Source: Cereibacter ovatus (GTDB taxonomy: Bacteria; Pseudomonadota; Alphaproteobacteria; Rhodobacterales; Rhodobacteraceae). Taken from it: a stretch of DNA of 64,000 bases. The stretch covers positions 1 through 64,000 of the forward strand of contig NZ_OAOQ01000015.1 of the NCBI RefSeq assembly GCF_900207575.1, given 5' to 3'. The position numbers and the translations under genes were made by a program. The notes under the pieces were generated by a model. It saw only the letters and a list, made by a program, of their open reading frames with translations, did not search any database and was not told where the DNA came from. Shown piece after piece: positions 24,363 through 34,019 of the stretch. How positions within the stretch are numbered: position 1 is the first letter of the stretch; each line of letters starts with the position of its first letter.

Positions 24363-25904
24363 CTAGACGAAGGCGTCCGGCATCGATTCCTTCCGTTGCG
24401 CGACAAAGGCCGCCAGCGATTCCGCCACGCCGGGGTCAAGCATTGGCTGCTGATAATCGCCCAGCATCTTCTTCACCCGTTCAGCGGCCAGCGTCTCGGT
24501 GTCGCGGGCGCCTTCCTCTTCCCAGGTCTCGAACGGCTTGTAATCGAGAAGGTCGGTCCGCCAGAACGCGGTCTTGAAATTGGCCTGCGTATGGGCGCAG
24601 CCAAGGAAGTGGCCACCGGGGCCGACCTCGCGCAGCGCATCCATGCCCTGACCGTTGTCATCCATCGCGATGCCCTGAGCCAGATGGTGCAGCGTGCCCA
24701 ACTGGTCGGCATCCATCACGAATTTCTCATAGGATGAGACCAGACCGCCTTCCAGCCAGCCGCAGGCATGCAGCATGAAGTTCACGCCCGACAGCAGCGC
24801 CATGTTCAGCGAATTGGCCGATTCGTAGGCCGCCTGTGCATCGGGAAGCTTCGATCCGCAGAACGCCCCGCCCGAGCGGTAAGGCAGCCCCAGCCGGCGG
24901 GCAAGCTGGCCCGCGCCATAGGTGATATGCGCGGCCTCGGGGGTGCCGAAGGTGGGTGCGCCCGAGTTCATGTCGATCGAGGTCACGAAAGCGCCGAAGA
25001 TCACCGGCGCGCCGGGACGGATCAGCTGGCTGTAGGCGACGCCGGCCAGAACCTCGGCCAGAACCTGCGTCAAAGTGCCCGCCACCGTCACCGGCGCCAT
25101 GGCGCCCCCGACGATGAACGGCGAGACGATGGACGCCTGCCCCGCCTGCGCGTAGACCTCAAGCGCGCCCATCATCGTCGCATCGAAGGTCAAGGGCGAG
25201 TTGATGTTGATCAGCGAGGTCATCACCGTGTTCCGGTCGACGAAATCGGCACCGAACAGCAGCTTTGCCATTTCGACCGAATCCGCCGCGCGCGAAGGTT
25301 CGGTGACCGATCCCATGAACGGCTTGTCCGACAGCGTCATATGCGCCAGCAGCATGTCAAGGTGGCGCTTGTTCACCGGAATGTCCGTCGGCTCGCAGAC
25401 CGTGCCGCCGGAATGGTGCAGCCACTTCGACATGTAGCCCAGCTTCACGAAATTGCGGAAATCCTCCATCGTGGCATAGCGGCGGCCGCCGTCGCGGTCG
25501 CGCACGAAGGGCGGGCCGTAGACCGGCGCCAGCACAAGATTGCGGCCGCCGATTTCCACATTGCGGGCGGGGTTGCGCGCATGCTGGGTAAAGCCGGACG
25601 GGGCCGAGGCGCAAAGCTGACGCGCAAGGCCGCGTGGAATATGCACCCGTTCGCCGCGCACATCGGCGCCGGCATCGCGCCAGCGTTGCAACGCGGCCGG
25701 GTTCTCGACGAAGTTGACGCCGATTTCCTCAAGCACGGTGTCGGCGTTCCATTCGATGATCTGAAGCGCCTCGTCGTTCAGGATCTCGAAGTTGGGGATG
25801 TTGCGGGTGATGAACCGCGCCGTCTCAAGGCTGACGGCGGTGCGTTCCGCCCGCCGCGCCGATCCGCCGCCGCCCCGCGCCCTGCGTGCCGTAACCTCGT
25901 TCAT
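24363..25904 (-). CDS. MttB-family methyltransferase, non-pyrrolysine type
   Basis: A 513-residue member of the trimethylamine methyltransferase (MttB) family. Hallmarks include EEIGVNFVENPAALQRWRDAG, the PVYGPPFVRD block, and the C-terminal GPGGHFLGCAHTQANF. The gene reads straight through with no in-frame TAG, so it lacks pyrrolysine and belongs with the glycine-betaine/other quaternary amine type. Such enzymes pass a methyl group to a corrinoid protein. No corrinoid protein or RamA-like activator is encoded nearby, so substrate and partner are unknown. It is convergent with DUF6477. Confidence 0.88.
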   Translation of the reverse strand: MNEVTARRARGGGGSARRAERTAVSLETARFITRNIPNFEILNDEALQIIEWNADTVLEEIGVNFVENPAALQRWRDAGADVRGERVHIPRGLARQLCASAPSGFTQHARNPARNVEIGGRNLVLAPVYGPPFVRDRDGGRRYATMEDFRNFVKLGYMSKWLHHSGGTVCEPTDIPVNKRHLDMLLAHMTLSDKPFMGSVTEPSRAADSVEMAKLLFGADFVDRNTVMTSLININSPLTFDATMMGALEVYAQAGQASIVSPFIVGGAMAPVTVAGTLTQVLAEVLAGVAYSQLIRPGAPVIFGAFVTSIDMNSGAPTFGTPEAAHITYGAGQLARRLGLPYRSGGAFCGSKLPDAQAAYESANSLNMALLSGVNFMLHACGWLEGGLVSSYEKFVMDADQLGTLHHLAQGIAMDDNGQGMDALREVGPGGHFLGCAHTQANFKTAFWRTDLLDYKPFETWEEEGARDTETLAAERVKKMLGDYQQPMLDPGVAESLAAFVAQRKESMPDAFV

Positions 25905-26002
25905 TGCCCAACCTCCGAAAGCCTGCGCCCGTTTGCGTCCTTATGACGCTTTTCCGGCGCGGTCCGGCTGACGTTTCCGGCGCTTGCCGCCAAAAAGCGA
26001 CA

Positions 26003-26614
26003 TCACCGCGCGCGGGACCGCACCCAATCCACCGCCTGCCCCAGCGCCTGCGTGGTCGCGACTTCGAAGGCGGCCACCAGATCGCCGGTCTTGTCCGATG
26101 CCGCGGCGGCGCGGGTCTCGATCCGGCGGGTGGACAGGATGGCACGGTCGGTCTCGCGGATCAGCGTCAGCGCAAGGTCCACGCGCACCGTGGGCGCCTG
26201 TCCGGGGGAGACCTCGGCCTGAAAGGCGCGCAGGTCGGTCATCAGCGAGTAGTCGGGCACCAGACCGGCGGCCTCGCGCGTGACCAGCCGGAAGCCCCCG
26301 GCATCCTGAAGGCTGCCCAGCAGCAGCGATTGCACCAGAACCGGCGCCGGGTCCGACCAGCGCGCATCGGGCAGATATTGCGCCTGCACCGGCGACGGCT
26401 TGATCAGGATGCGGTCGGTGGCGATCGCGCCCCCTGCCGTTGCCACGTCCACCATCAGATGGCGCGATCCGCCTGCGGTTCCAGTCCCCGGCAGCGGCGG
26501 CAGCGTGTAGCTGTCCAGCGATTCGGACGCGCGCGACAGCGACAGGGCGGCGCCGCAGCCCGACAGGGCCAGGGCTGCGGCAAGGACGGCAAGGCCGATC
26601 GGGGCACGCATCAT
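26003..26614 (-). CDS. ABC-type transport auxiliary lipoprotein (PqiC/DUF330-like)
   Basis: A 203-residue lipoprotein: an N-terminal signal with lipobox LSGCG near residue 20, then the ABC_trans_aux domain. Likely anchored in the outer membrane and working with the MCE system encoded just upstream. A GTG at 26620 overlaps the mlaD-like stop as GTGA, but the ATG at 26614 sits at a better distance from AGAAGG, so I prefer it. It is the last gene of the Mla-type operon. Confidence 0.85.
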   Translation of the reverse strand: MMRAPIGLAVLAAALALSGCGAALSLSRASESLDSYTLPPLPGTGTAGGSRHLMVDVATAGGAIATDRILIKPSPVQAQYLPDARWSDPAPVLVQSLLLGSLQDAGGFRLVTREAAGLVPDYSLMTDLRAFQAEVSPGQAPTVRVDLALTLIRETDRAILSTRRIETRAAAASDKTGDLVAAFEVATTQALGQAVDWVRSRAR

Positions 26615-26616
26615 CG

Positions 26617-27582
26617 TCACCTTCTGTAAGCGGGGGTCTGGGTGCCAAGGAAGAACCGCGCCGGATCGCGCGAGATCCGGGCCACCAGCGCGTTCAGACT
26701 GGCCACCATGCGCCGGGTGTCGGTCGCAAGGCTGGCATATTGCGGCAGGCCCTTGTCGGCGAAATCGCGGAAGGCCGCCGCCGAGCGTTCGATGCCCTGA
26801 ACCGAGCGGCTGACCTGATCCAGCATCGGCGGCACATCTTCGTCCACCACCCGCTCGATGCTTTCAAAGGTGCCGCGGGCGGCGTCGGCCGCGGCCTTGG
26901 CCTCGGTCAGCGCGGTTTCCAGCGTGGTAAGGGCGGCCTCGGTGCGGTCGGCCATGCCGTCCAGCCGGGCCGCGAAATCATCGATACGCGCCGTGGTTTC
27001 GGCCGCATCGCGGGTGATCGCCGCGATGTTCTGCATCGAGGCATCGGCATTGGTCAGGATGCTTTCCACCGCGGCACGGTTTTCGGGGCCGGTGAAGGTC
27101 TGGATGTCTTTCAGCAGCGTGATCGCCTCGGCCAGCAGGGTCGGCGCATCGGCTGTCAGCGCCTGCACCGCCGAGCGTTGCGACGGGATCACCGGAACCC
27201 ATTCGCCTTTGCGCGGCTCCAGCGGATCGGGCGCACGCCCCCCCGCAAGCGAGACATAAGAGACCCCCGTCACCCCCTGCGCAGCCAGTTGCGCCACCGT
27301 ATCGGTGCGCACCGGGGTCGAGGCGGTGATCTCGATCTGCACCCGGACCAGCGCCGGATTGGCCTCGTCCAGTTCGATCGACATCACCTCGCCCACATCC
27401 ACGCCGTTATAGCGCACGGCACTGGCGCGGCCGAGCCCTTCGACGCTTTCGAACAGAATGTCATAACGGGCAATGCTGCGGTCCAGCTGAACCTTGGCCA
27501 GCCACAGCAGAAAGCCCAGCGTGGCCAGCACGCTGAACAGCGTAAAGAGGCCGATCAGGATGAAGCGGGCGCGGGTTTCCAT
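26617..27582 (-). CDS. MlaD/MCE-domain protein
   Basis: A 321-residue inner-membrane-anchored protein. One N-terminal helix (FILIGLFTLFSVLATLGFLLWLA) is followed by an MCE domain (about 35-115, with VRYNGVDVGEVMSIEL and AAQGVTGVSYVSLAGG) and a long helical region to the C-terminus. MCE proteins form the periplasmic lipid channel of Mla-type phospholipid transporters. It starts three bases after the ATPase gene stop and is coupled to the lipoprotein gene. Confidence 0.9.
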   Translation of the reverse strand: METRARFILIGLFTLFSVLATLGFLLWLAKVQLDRSIARYDILFESVEGLGRASAVRYNGVDVGEVMSIELDEANPALVRVQIEITASTPVRTDTVAQLAAQGVTGVSYVSLAGGRAPDPLEPRKGEWVPVIPSQRSAVQALTADAPTLLAEAITLLKDIQTFTGPENRAAVESILTNADASMQNIAAITRDAAETTARIDDFAARLDGMADRTEAALTTLETALTEAKAAADAARGTFESIERVVDEDVPPMLDQVSRSVQGIERSAAAFRDFADKGLPQYASLATDTRRMVASLNALVARISRDPARFFLGTQTPAYRR

Positions 27583-27585
27583 CGC

Positions 27586-28356
27586 CTAGCCCTCGGCCGC
27601 CAGCATCGCGGCATGGGCGCGCGGCCCGTGGAAATAGCTGCGGACCCAAGGGTGGTCCACCCTCATCAGTTCGCGGATCGTTCCGGTCACCAGCACTTTC
27701 CTTTCGGCCAGAACCGCGATGCGGTCGCAGGTGGCATGCAGCGTATCCAGATCGTGCGTCACGAGAAAGACCGTCAGACCAAGAGATTGCTGCAAGTTGC
27801 GGATCAGCACGTCAAAATCCGATGCGCCGATCGGATCGAGGCCCGCGGTGGGTTCATCGAGAAACAGGATCTCGGGATCCAGCGCCAGCGCCCGCGCAAG
27901 GCCGGCCCGTTTGCGCATCCCCCCCGACAGTTCCGACGGATACAGCGTGCGCGCCTTGGGCGGCAGGCCCACCATCGCAATTTTCAGATCGGCCAGCGCG
28001 CGGCGCGTTTCGGCATCCAGCCCCGTGCGCTCTCGCATCGGCGCCTCGACATTCTCGCGCACGGTCAGCGATGAAAATAGCGCGCCATCCTGAAACATCA
28101 CCCCCCAGCGGTTCTCGACCCGGGCCATCTCGGCGCGTGGCGCGGTGCGCAGATCGACGCCGAACACCGTGATCGATCCCGCCACGGGCTTCTGAAGCCC
28201 GACGATGGACCGCAACAGCACCGATTTCCCGGTGCCCGAGCCGCCGACGATGCCCAGAACCTCGCCGCGGTGGATATCCAGATCCAGACCTTCGTGGATC
28301 ACATTCGGGCCGAACTGGTTCTTCAGGCCGCGGACCTTGATCAGCACGTCGCCCAT
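27586..28356 (-). CDS. Mla-type ABC transporter ATPase
   Basis: A 256-residue ATP-binding subunit of the MlaF/Ttg2A type. Walker A GGSGTGKSV is near residues 38-46, the signature LSGGMRKRAGLARAL near 143-157, Walker B LFLDEPTAGLDP near 163-174, and the switch His in VTHDL near 197. It powers phospholipid movement between the membranes together with the MlaE-like permease. The start codon overlaps the permease stop by one base. Confidence 0.92.
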   Translation of the reverse strand: MGDVLIKVRGLKNQFGPNVIHEGLDLDIHRGEVLGIVGGSGTGKSVLLRSIVGLQKPVAGSITVFGVDLRTAPRAEMARVENRWGVMFQDGALFSSLTVRENVEAPMRERTGLDAETRRALADLKIAMVGLPPKARTLYPSELSGGMRKRAGLARALALDPEILFLDEPTAGLDPIGASDFDVLIRNLQQSLGLTVFLVTHDLDTLHATCDRIAVLAERKVLVTGTIRELMRVDHPWVRSYFHGPRAHAAMLAAEG

Positions 28357-29456
28357 CACAGCCCCCAGACCGCGAAAAAGATCGAAAACAGCGCGTCGGT
28401 CACGATCACCAGAAAGATTGCCTGCACCACCGAACGCGAGGTGTGGCTTCCCAGCGACTCGGCATTGCCGGACACCTGCATCCCCTGATGGCAACCGATC
28501 ACCCCGATGATGATGGCAAAGAACGGCGCCTTGACCAGCCCGATGATCGCATGGCTGACATCGGTATCGGCCAGCAGCCGGGTGCGGAACATGCCCGGCG
28601 TGATGCCAAGGTCGATCCATGCCATCAACCCGCCGCCCACCAGCCCCGCGATCGAGGCGATGAAGCCAAGTGCCGGCAAAAGGATCACCAGCGCCAGCAC
28701 CCGCGGCAGCACCAGCCTGTCGATCGGATCGATGCCGAGAACGCGCATCGCGTCGATTTCCTCGCGCATCTTCATCGATCCGATGGCCGCCGTGAACGCC
28801 GAGGCCGAGCGCCCGGCCACGATGATCGCCGTCAGCAGGATGCCCAGTTCGCGCAGGATCGCGATGGCGACCAGATCGACGACATAGACCTCGGCGCCGA
28901 ACTGTTCCAATTGCGTGGCGCCCTGAAACGCCAGCACGATCCCGATCAGAAAGCCCATCAGCGCAACGATGGGCACCGCGTTCCAGCCCGCTTCCTGCAT
29001 ATGGTGAAACAATGGCGTCAGCCGAAGCCGGGTCGGGTGTAGCACCAGCGCCGCCAGATGCGCCACGACCTCGCCCAGAAAGGCCAGCCCCTGAAGCGCG
29101 GTCGACAGGCCCCGCGCCACGTCTTGCCCCAGATTGGCCAACCCGTCGCCCGGCCGGCCCGGGATTTCGCGCCGCTTCGGTTCGGGTTCGGGAAAGGCCG
29201 CGGTCACGGTCTCGATCAGCTGGCGCTGGGCGTCGGACAGGTTTGCAAGCCGGAGCTCGCGCCCCGCAGCCACGGCCTGCCGTTGCGCCGAAACCAGCGC
29301 CCATGCCCCCGCGGTATCCAGTGCCTGGACCTGCGACAGATCCAGCACGCCCGTCTGCGCGGCATCCGCGATCCGGCGCCGCGCGTCGGACAGGGTCTCG
29401 ATCGTCAGCGGACCGGCCAGCGCCGCGGCCTGCCCGGCGGTTTCGGCCACGGTCAC
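28356..29456 (-). CDS. MlaE-type permease with N-terminal STAS domain
   Basis: About 366 residues. A STAS-like domain (about 10-95, VLDLSQVQALDTAGAWAL) is fused to the MlaE permease domain with five or six helices, including MGFLIGIVLAFQGATQLEQFG and GRSASAFTAAIGSMKM. Start selection is unusual: there is no ATG in frame between the tRNA-Val and the conserved region. I prefer the GTG at 29456, which overlaps as GTGA the stop of a ten-codon leader. In-frame TTG codons at 29504 and 29513 are alternatives. It is the first structural gene of the operon. Confidence 0.87.
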   Translation of the reverse strand: MTVAETAGQAAALAGPLTIETLSDARRRIADAAQTGVLDLSQVQALDTAGAWALVSAQRQAVAAGRELRLANLSDAQRQLIETVTAAFPEPEPKRREIPGRPGDGLANLGQDVARGLSTALQGLAFLGEVVAHLAALVLHPTRLRLTPLFHHMQEAGWNAVPIVALMGFLIGIVLAFQGATQLEQFGAEVYVVDLVAIAILRELGILLTAIIVAGRSASAFTAAIGSMKMREEIDAMRVLGIDPIDRLVLPRVLALVILLPALGFIASIAGLVGGGLMAWIDLGITPGMFRTRLLADTDVSHAIIGLVKAPFFAIIIGVIGCHQGMQVSGNAESLGSHTSRSVVQAIFLVIVTDALFSIFFAVWGL

Positions 29457-29485
29457 GATTGCGCTCGCAGATCCAGCCGGGGCAT
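29453..29485 (-). CDS. Possible ten-codon leader peptide before mlaE-like gene
   Basis: An ATG at 29485 with AGGACAGGG just upstream encodes MPRLDLRAQS and stops at 29453-29455. The TGA overlaps the GTG start of the permease gene. It could load ribosomes for the weakly signalled GTG start by coupling. Support is positional only. Confidence 0.35.
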   Translation of the reverse strand: MPRLDLRAQS

Positions 29486-29517
29486 CGTCCCTGTCCTTTC
29501 GCAAGCCGTTCAAGACG

Positions 29518-29593
29518 TGGTGGGTGGTGAGGGACTCGAACCCCCGACATTCTCGGTGTAAACGAGACGCTCTACCAACTGAGCTAACCACCC
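29518..29593 (-). tRNA. tRNA-Val (TAC)
   Basis: The minus strand folds as a tRNA: acceptor GGGTGGT with ACCACCC, anticodon loop TTTACAC (TAC), T-loop GTTCGAGTC, and encoded CCA. It lies about 60 bp upstream of the MlaE-like start on the same strand, so the two may share a transcript. Confidence 0.97.
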
Positions 29594-29884
29594 GCCGTCC
29601 GCCCTCTAGCGCGGCGAGGCGGCATTTTGCAAGGCTTCAATGCGGCGCGACACTTCGGGTAAGGAGTGACCTGCCATCGCATCCGCCCTCGACTGGATCC
29701 GCCCGGGTGCATGCTTCGGTCCGTGGTCGGCGCGGTGATCGCCAACATGATGCCGGTTCATTGCAATTCCGATGTGCCCATCTCGACGCATGCCCCGTCT
29801 CACGGGCAACCGTCCGAACCGCGGCATCATCGGAACCGCGTCTTGAAAGCCCGCGGTCAGACAGGCGACGGGTGAAAGCCCAGC

Positions 29885-30210
29885 TCAGCGCGCCGCATCT
29901 GCCGCCGTGACATCGAACCGAAAGCCGGTGTCATCGCCCCATATGCGGTGCAGGATCAGACCAATACCCCGCACCATGGCGCGCATCTCGCCACGGCGGC
30001 GTTCCACCTGCGCCGCCGAGGTCTCAACCGTGCCGAAAGCCCTCGGTGCATCATGGCGTAGCCTGCGGCTCGGGGTGACATCGCCAGCCTTGGTGATGCC
30101 GCCCGAGACATCGCGTTCGCCGGACCGATTGCGCGACGGGGTCAGGCCGACCCATGGACCCAGCCTTTCCGATGACGCGAAGCGCAAGGGATCATCGAGG
30201 GCGGGACGAA
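29885..30210 (-). pseudogene. IS110-family transposase remnant
   Basis: The reading frame matches the C-terminal IS116/IS110/IS902 domain: RFASSERLGPWVGLTPSRN, then SGGITKAGDV, and near the end LILHRIWGDDTGFRF. The N-terminal DEDD catalytic domain is absent, and the residues before about 30210 are unrelated. It is a short dead fragment between two tRNA genes. Confidence 0.8.
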
Positions 30211-30349
30211 TGCCCCGTCTTTCAGCGATTGTCCTGTTCGACATGGATCGGCATGCGTTGGTTGTCGACGCCACCGATCGTTCGCAAGCCGCTTCCTGCA
30301 ACGAAAAAATCGCTTGTTCTCCCTGACAGTGCCTCATATACGGATCAGC

Positions 30350-30440
30350 GGAGACGTGGCCGAGTGGTCGAAGGCACACCCCTGCTAAGGGTGCAGACCT
30401 CTAAAGGGTCTCGAGGGTTCGAATCCCTTCGTCTCCGCCA
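30350..30440 (+). tRNA. tRNA-Ser (GCT)
   Basis: A 91-nt class II tRNA with acceptor GGAGACG/CGTCTCC, anticodon loop CTGCTAA (GCT), a long variable arm, T-loop GTTCGAATC, and encoded CCA. Confidence 0.97.
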
Positions 30441-31044
30441 TTTCAATGCAAAATTATGACTTGTTTACCCCACAGTTTCGATGGGTTACGCAAGCATGGT
30501 GCTTAATACCCGCTCAGCTTGCTCCACCTTTTCTGCTGAGATTCGGCCTAGCACCTGCTGTCGCGCCAGCGTTTGTTGCGTCCGCGAGCGTATCGAAACC
30601 GGCGCCCCTCCGCAGATGCGCCCGCTCCGGATCGGGAGCGGGCACCGCGCTCACTCGCGGATGCCGCGCATCCACCCCCGCACCGGGCCGCGTCCGAGAT
30701 CGGACGGCCCATCCAGTCCCGGACCTCGGTCGCCTGATCGAACACCGCGACCGCCTCGCCCTTCTCATCGCCGGTGGCGAGATCGGGCTCTTCCTGCGCG
30801 TCGAGCAGGAGGTCGAAACCGCCGGGGAAATGGCCGCCGCCCCTGATGCGCGCCCGAGAGATCGCCGCCCGGACAGGCGGAGCCGCAGTCAGGTGGCTGC
30901 GGATGTGGCGCAGGCCGGGAACCGGGCGCTGCACGCGGACGGATGACACCCCTTTCCAATTTCGGGTAACTTTCTGGGTGATTTTGGATAACAAAAGGCC
31001 CCCGAGAGGGGGGCCTAAGTCCTTGATTTTAATCAAGTGAATGA
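30441..31044. other. Gene-poor stretch between tRNA-Ser and tRNA-Val
   Basis: Frames are open on both strands because of high GC content. None has a convincing start with ribosome binding site, or any family signature I recognise. The only clear element is the terminator at 30990-31016. It may be an eroded insertion next to the tRNA-Ser gene, but I saw no att-like repeat of the tRNA 3' end. Confidence 0.5.
30990..31016 (-). terminator. Intrinsic terminator of tRNA-Val (CAC)
   Basis: On the minus strand, AGGCCCCC pairs with GGGGGCCT and is followed by TTTTGTT, just downstream of tRNA-Val. Confidence 0.85.
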
Positions 31045-31119
31045 TGGTGGGCGATAACGGATTTGAACCGCTGACATCTTCGATGTGAACGAAGCGCTCT
31101 ACCGCTGAGCTAATCGCCC
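31045..31119 (-). tRNA. tRNA-Val (CAC)
   Basis: The minus strand folds as a tRNA: acceptor GGGCGAT/ATCGCCC, anticodon loop TTCACAT (CAC), T-loop GTTCAAATC, encoded CCA. It is the second valine isoacceptor in the window. Confidence 0.97.
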
Positions 31120-31397
31120 GATGGCGGGTTATTACTGCCCCTCGCGGTCCTCTGCAAGGGGCTTGGAACAACTTTTCCGCGCCGGCAGTGCAGTTTATGC
31201 AAGAGTTGTAACACGACACTTCGGGGGGGCTGCGACATCGGGCACCTGTTCCGCACCGGCGGCACAGGTGAGGCGATGCCGGGGCCGAAACCTGCCCCCC
31301 GGATCGATCCCCGGCCTGCCGTGAGGCGGCACCAATCGCAAAGGCGCGACCGAAGCCGCGCCTTTGCTGTAGCGTCGATTCGTGCGGCGCGGCCGGA

Positions 31398-33806
31398 TCA
31401 GTGCGCGGTCGCGGTCGGCGTGTTGTCACGCTCAAGTCGGCGGGCGGCGGCGGCGGCTTCCTCGGCCGCCTCGTCCCACTCGACCGGATCGGGCATCCGC
31501 ACCAAAGCCTCGCGCAGAACCTCGCGGACATGGGCGACGGGCACGATGCGCAACCCCTCTTTCACATTGTCCGGGATCTCGGCCAGATCCTTGGCGTTTT
31601 CTTCCGGGATCAGCACGGTCTTGATGCCGCCCCGCAGTGCCGCCAGCAGCTTTTCCTTCAAGCCACCGATGGGCAGCACGTTGCCGCGCAGCGTCACCTC
31701 GCCCGTCATCGCCACATCCTTGCGGACGGGAATGCCGGTCAGAACCGACACGATCGACGTCACCATCGCCACCCCCGCCGACGGCCCGTCCTTGGGCGTG
31801 GCGCCTTCGGGGACGTGAACATGGATATCCACCGCCTCGAACTTCGGCGGCTTCACCCCCAGTTCCGGGCTGATCGATCGCACGAAGCTCGAGGCCGCGT
31901 CGATCGATTCCTTCATCACGTCGCCCAGCTTGCCGGTGGTCTTCATCCGACCCTTGCCCGGCAGGCGCAGCGCCTCGATCGACAACAATTCGCCGCCGAC
32001 CGAGGTCCAGGCCAGCCCCGTCACGACGCCCACCTGATCTTCCTTCTCGGCCAGACCATAGCGATAGCGTTTGACGCCAAGGAACCCTTCCAGCGTCTCG
32101 GGCGTCACTTCCACCGTTTTGGCCGTGCCCTTGACGATCTCTGTCACCGCCTTGCGGGCAAGTTTCGCGATCTCACGTTCCAGGTTCCGCACCCCGGCTT
32201 CGCGGGTGTAGGTGCGGATGATCTCGGTCAGCGCGGCATCGGTCAGGCTGAATTCACCCTTTTTCAGACCGTGGTTGGCGATCTGCTTCGGGATCAGGTG
32301 CTGGCGGGCGATCTCGCGCTTTTCGTCCTCGGTGTAGCCGGCCAGCGGAATGATCTCCATCCGGTCCAGCAGCGGCGAGGGCATGTTGTAGCTGTTCGCC
32401 GTGGTCAGGAACATCACGTTCGACAGGTCATATTCCACTTCCAGATAGTGGTCCATGAAGGTCGAGTTCTGTTCCGGGTCCAGCACCTCCAGCATGGCCG
32501 AGGCCGGGTCGCCGCGGAAATCCTGCCCCATCTTGTCGATTTCATCCAGCAGGATCAGCGGGTTGGTGGTCTTGGCCTTTTTCAGCGCCTGAATGATCTT
32601 GCCCGGCATCGATCCGATATAGGTCCGCCGATGGCCGCGGATCTCGGATTCGTCGCGCACGCCGCCCAGACTGATGCGGATGAACTCGCGCCCCGTGGCC
32701 CGCGCCACAGACCGGCCCAGCGAGGTCTTGCCCACACCCGGGGGGCCGACAAGGCACAGGATCGGCCCCTTCAGCTTGGCCGAGCGCGCCTGAACCGCCA
32801 GATATTCGACGATCCGCTCCTTGACCTTTTCCAGCCCGTGGTGGTCGGCGTCCAGAACCGCCTGCGCCTTGCCCAGATCCTTCTTGGTGCGCGATTTTAC
32901 CCCCCACGGCACGCCCAGAAGCCAGTCGAGGTAATTGCGCACCACCGTCGCCTCGGCCGACATCGGCGACATCGACTTCAGCTTCTTGACCTCGGCATCG
33001 GCCTTGTCGCGGGCTTCTTTCGAAAGCTCGGTCCGGGCGATGCGTTCTTCCAGTTCGGCGATCTCGTTCTGGCCGTCCTCGCCGTCGCCCAGTTCCTTCT
33101 GAATGGCCTTCATCTGCTCATTCAGATAATATTCCCGCTGCGTGCGCTCCATCTGGCTTTTCACGCGGGTCTTGATCTTCTTTTCCACCTGAAGGACGGA
33201 CATCTCGCCCTGCATGTGGCCATAGACCCGCTCCAGCCGCTCGGCCACGTCCAGCGTTTCCAGCAGCGCCTGCTTCTGGGCCACATCAATCCCGAGGTGC
33301 CCGGCCACAAGGTCGGCCAGCCGCGCGGCATCGCGGGTTTCCGAGACCGCGGCCAGCGCCTCTTCGGGGATGTTCTTCTTGATCTTGGCGTAACGCTCGA
33401 ATTCCTCGGCCACGGCGCGCAACAGCGCCTCGACCGTCGACAGATCGCCGGGGGCTTCGTCAAGAAACTCGGACCGGGCCTCGAAGAACTGGTCGTTCGG
33501 CAGGAATTCGGTGATGCGCACGCGGCTTTTGCCCTCGACCAGCACCTTCACCGTGCCATCGGGCAGTTTCAAAAGCTGAAGCACATTGGCCAGCACACCG
33601 GCGCGATAGATGCCGTCGGTGGTCGGATCGTCCACGGAAGGGTCGATCTGCGAAGACAGCAGGATCTGCCGGTCCTCGCCCATCACTTCTTCCAGCGCGC
33701 GGACCGACTTCTCCCGGCCCACGAACAGCGGCACGATCATATGAGGGAACACCACGATGTCGCGCAGCGGCAGCACCGGGTAGCTGTTGGGAAGCTGTTC
33801 AGTCAT
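31398..33806 (-). CDS. lon: ATP-dependent protease Lon
   Basis: An 802-residue cytoplasmic AAA+ serine protease for damaged and regulatory proteins. The N-terminal LON substrate domain (about 8-205), a helical linker, and the ATPase with Walker A GPPGVGKT (354-361) and Walker [12 protein letters not shown] come first. The protease domain follows, with the Ser676-Lys717 dyad (KDGPSAG and GGLKEK). The start at 33806 ([16 protein letters not shown]) is the normal Lon N-terminus. A TTGACA at 33905-33910 on this strand could be its -35 box, but I see no clear -10 or heat-shock element. Confidence 0.97.
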   Translation of the reverse strand: MTEQLPNSYPVLPLRDIVVFPHMIVPLFVGREKSVRALEEVMGEDRQILLSSQIDPSVDDPTTDGIYRAGVLANVLQLLKLPDGTVKVLVEGKSRVRITEFLPNDQFFEARSEFLDEAPGDLSTVEALLRAVAEEFERYAKIKKNIPEEALAAVSETRDAARLADLVAGHLGIDVAQKQALLETLDVAERLERVYGHMQGEMSVLQVEKKIKTRVKSQMERTQREYYLNEQMKAIQKELGDGEDGQNEIAELEERIARTELSKEARDKADAEVKKLKSMSPMSAEATVVRNYLDWLLGVPWGVKSRTKKDLGKAQAVLDADHHGLEKVKERIVEYLAVQARSAKLKGPILCLVGPPGVGKTSLGRSVARATGREFIRISLGGVRDESEIRGHRRTYIGSMPGKIIQALKKAKTTNPLILLDEIDKMGQDFRGDPASAMLEVLDPEQNSTFMDHYLEVEYDLSNVMFLTTANSYNMPSPLLDRMEIIPLAGYTEDEKREIARQHLIPKQIANHGLKKGEFSLTDAALTEIIRTYTREAGVRNLEREIAKLARKAVTEIVKGTAKTVEVTPETLEGFLGVKRYRYGLAEKEDQVGVVTGLAWTSVGGELLSIEALRLPGKGRMKTTGKLGDVMKESIDAASSFVRSISPELGVKPPKFEAVDIHVHVPEGATPKDGPSAGVAMVTSIVSVLTGIPVRKDVAMTGEVTLRGNVLPIGGLKEKLLAALRGGIKTVLIPEENAKDLAEIPDNVKEGLRIVPVAHVREVLREALVRMPDPVEWDEAAEEAAAAARRLERDNTPTATAH

Positions 33807-34019
33807 GTCTTTTCCTTCGATGCAGGAAGGCTCCGGCCCCGGCCATTCGGCAGCACTCGACCTTCCCCGGGCGTTCTGTCGTATCTGGTGACGGGGGGGC
33901 GGCCTGTCAACCGCGCCCACCTTTGGCTTGCAGAATGAACCCCGCCACGCGGCGCATCAAGCGATCTTTCAGTGCAATTCGGTGAAGGGCGCGGGCGGTC
34001 CCGCACCCTTCGGGGCCCG

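Noticed and set aside
24363-25904. Pyrrolysine-containing MttB
   Set aside because: No in-frame amber codon, and no pylT or pyl genes nearby.
30548-31531. A 327-codon leftward frame
   Set aside because: It runs through the tRNA-Val (CAC) gene and its terminator and has no recognisable domain.
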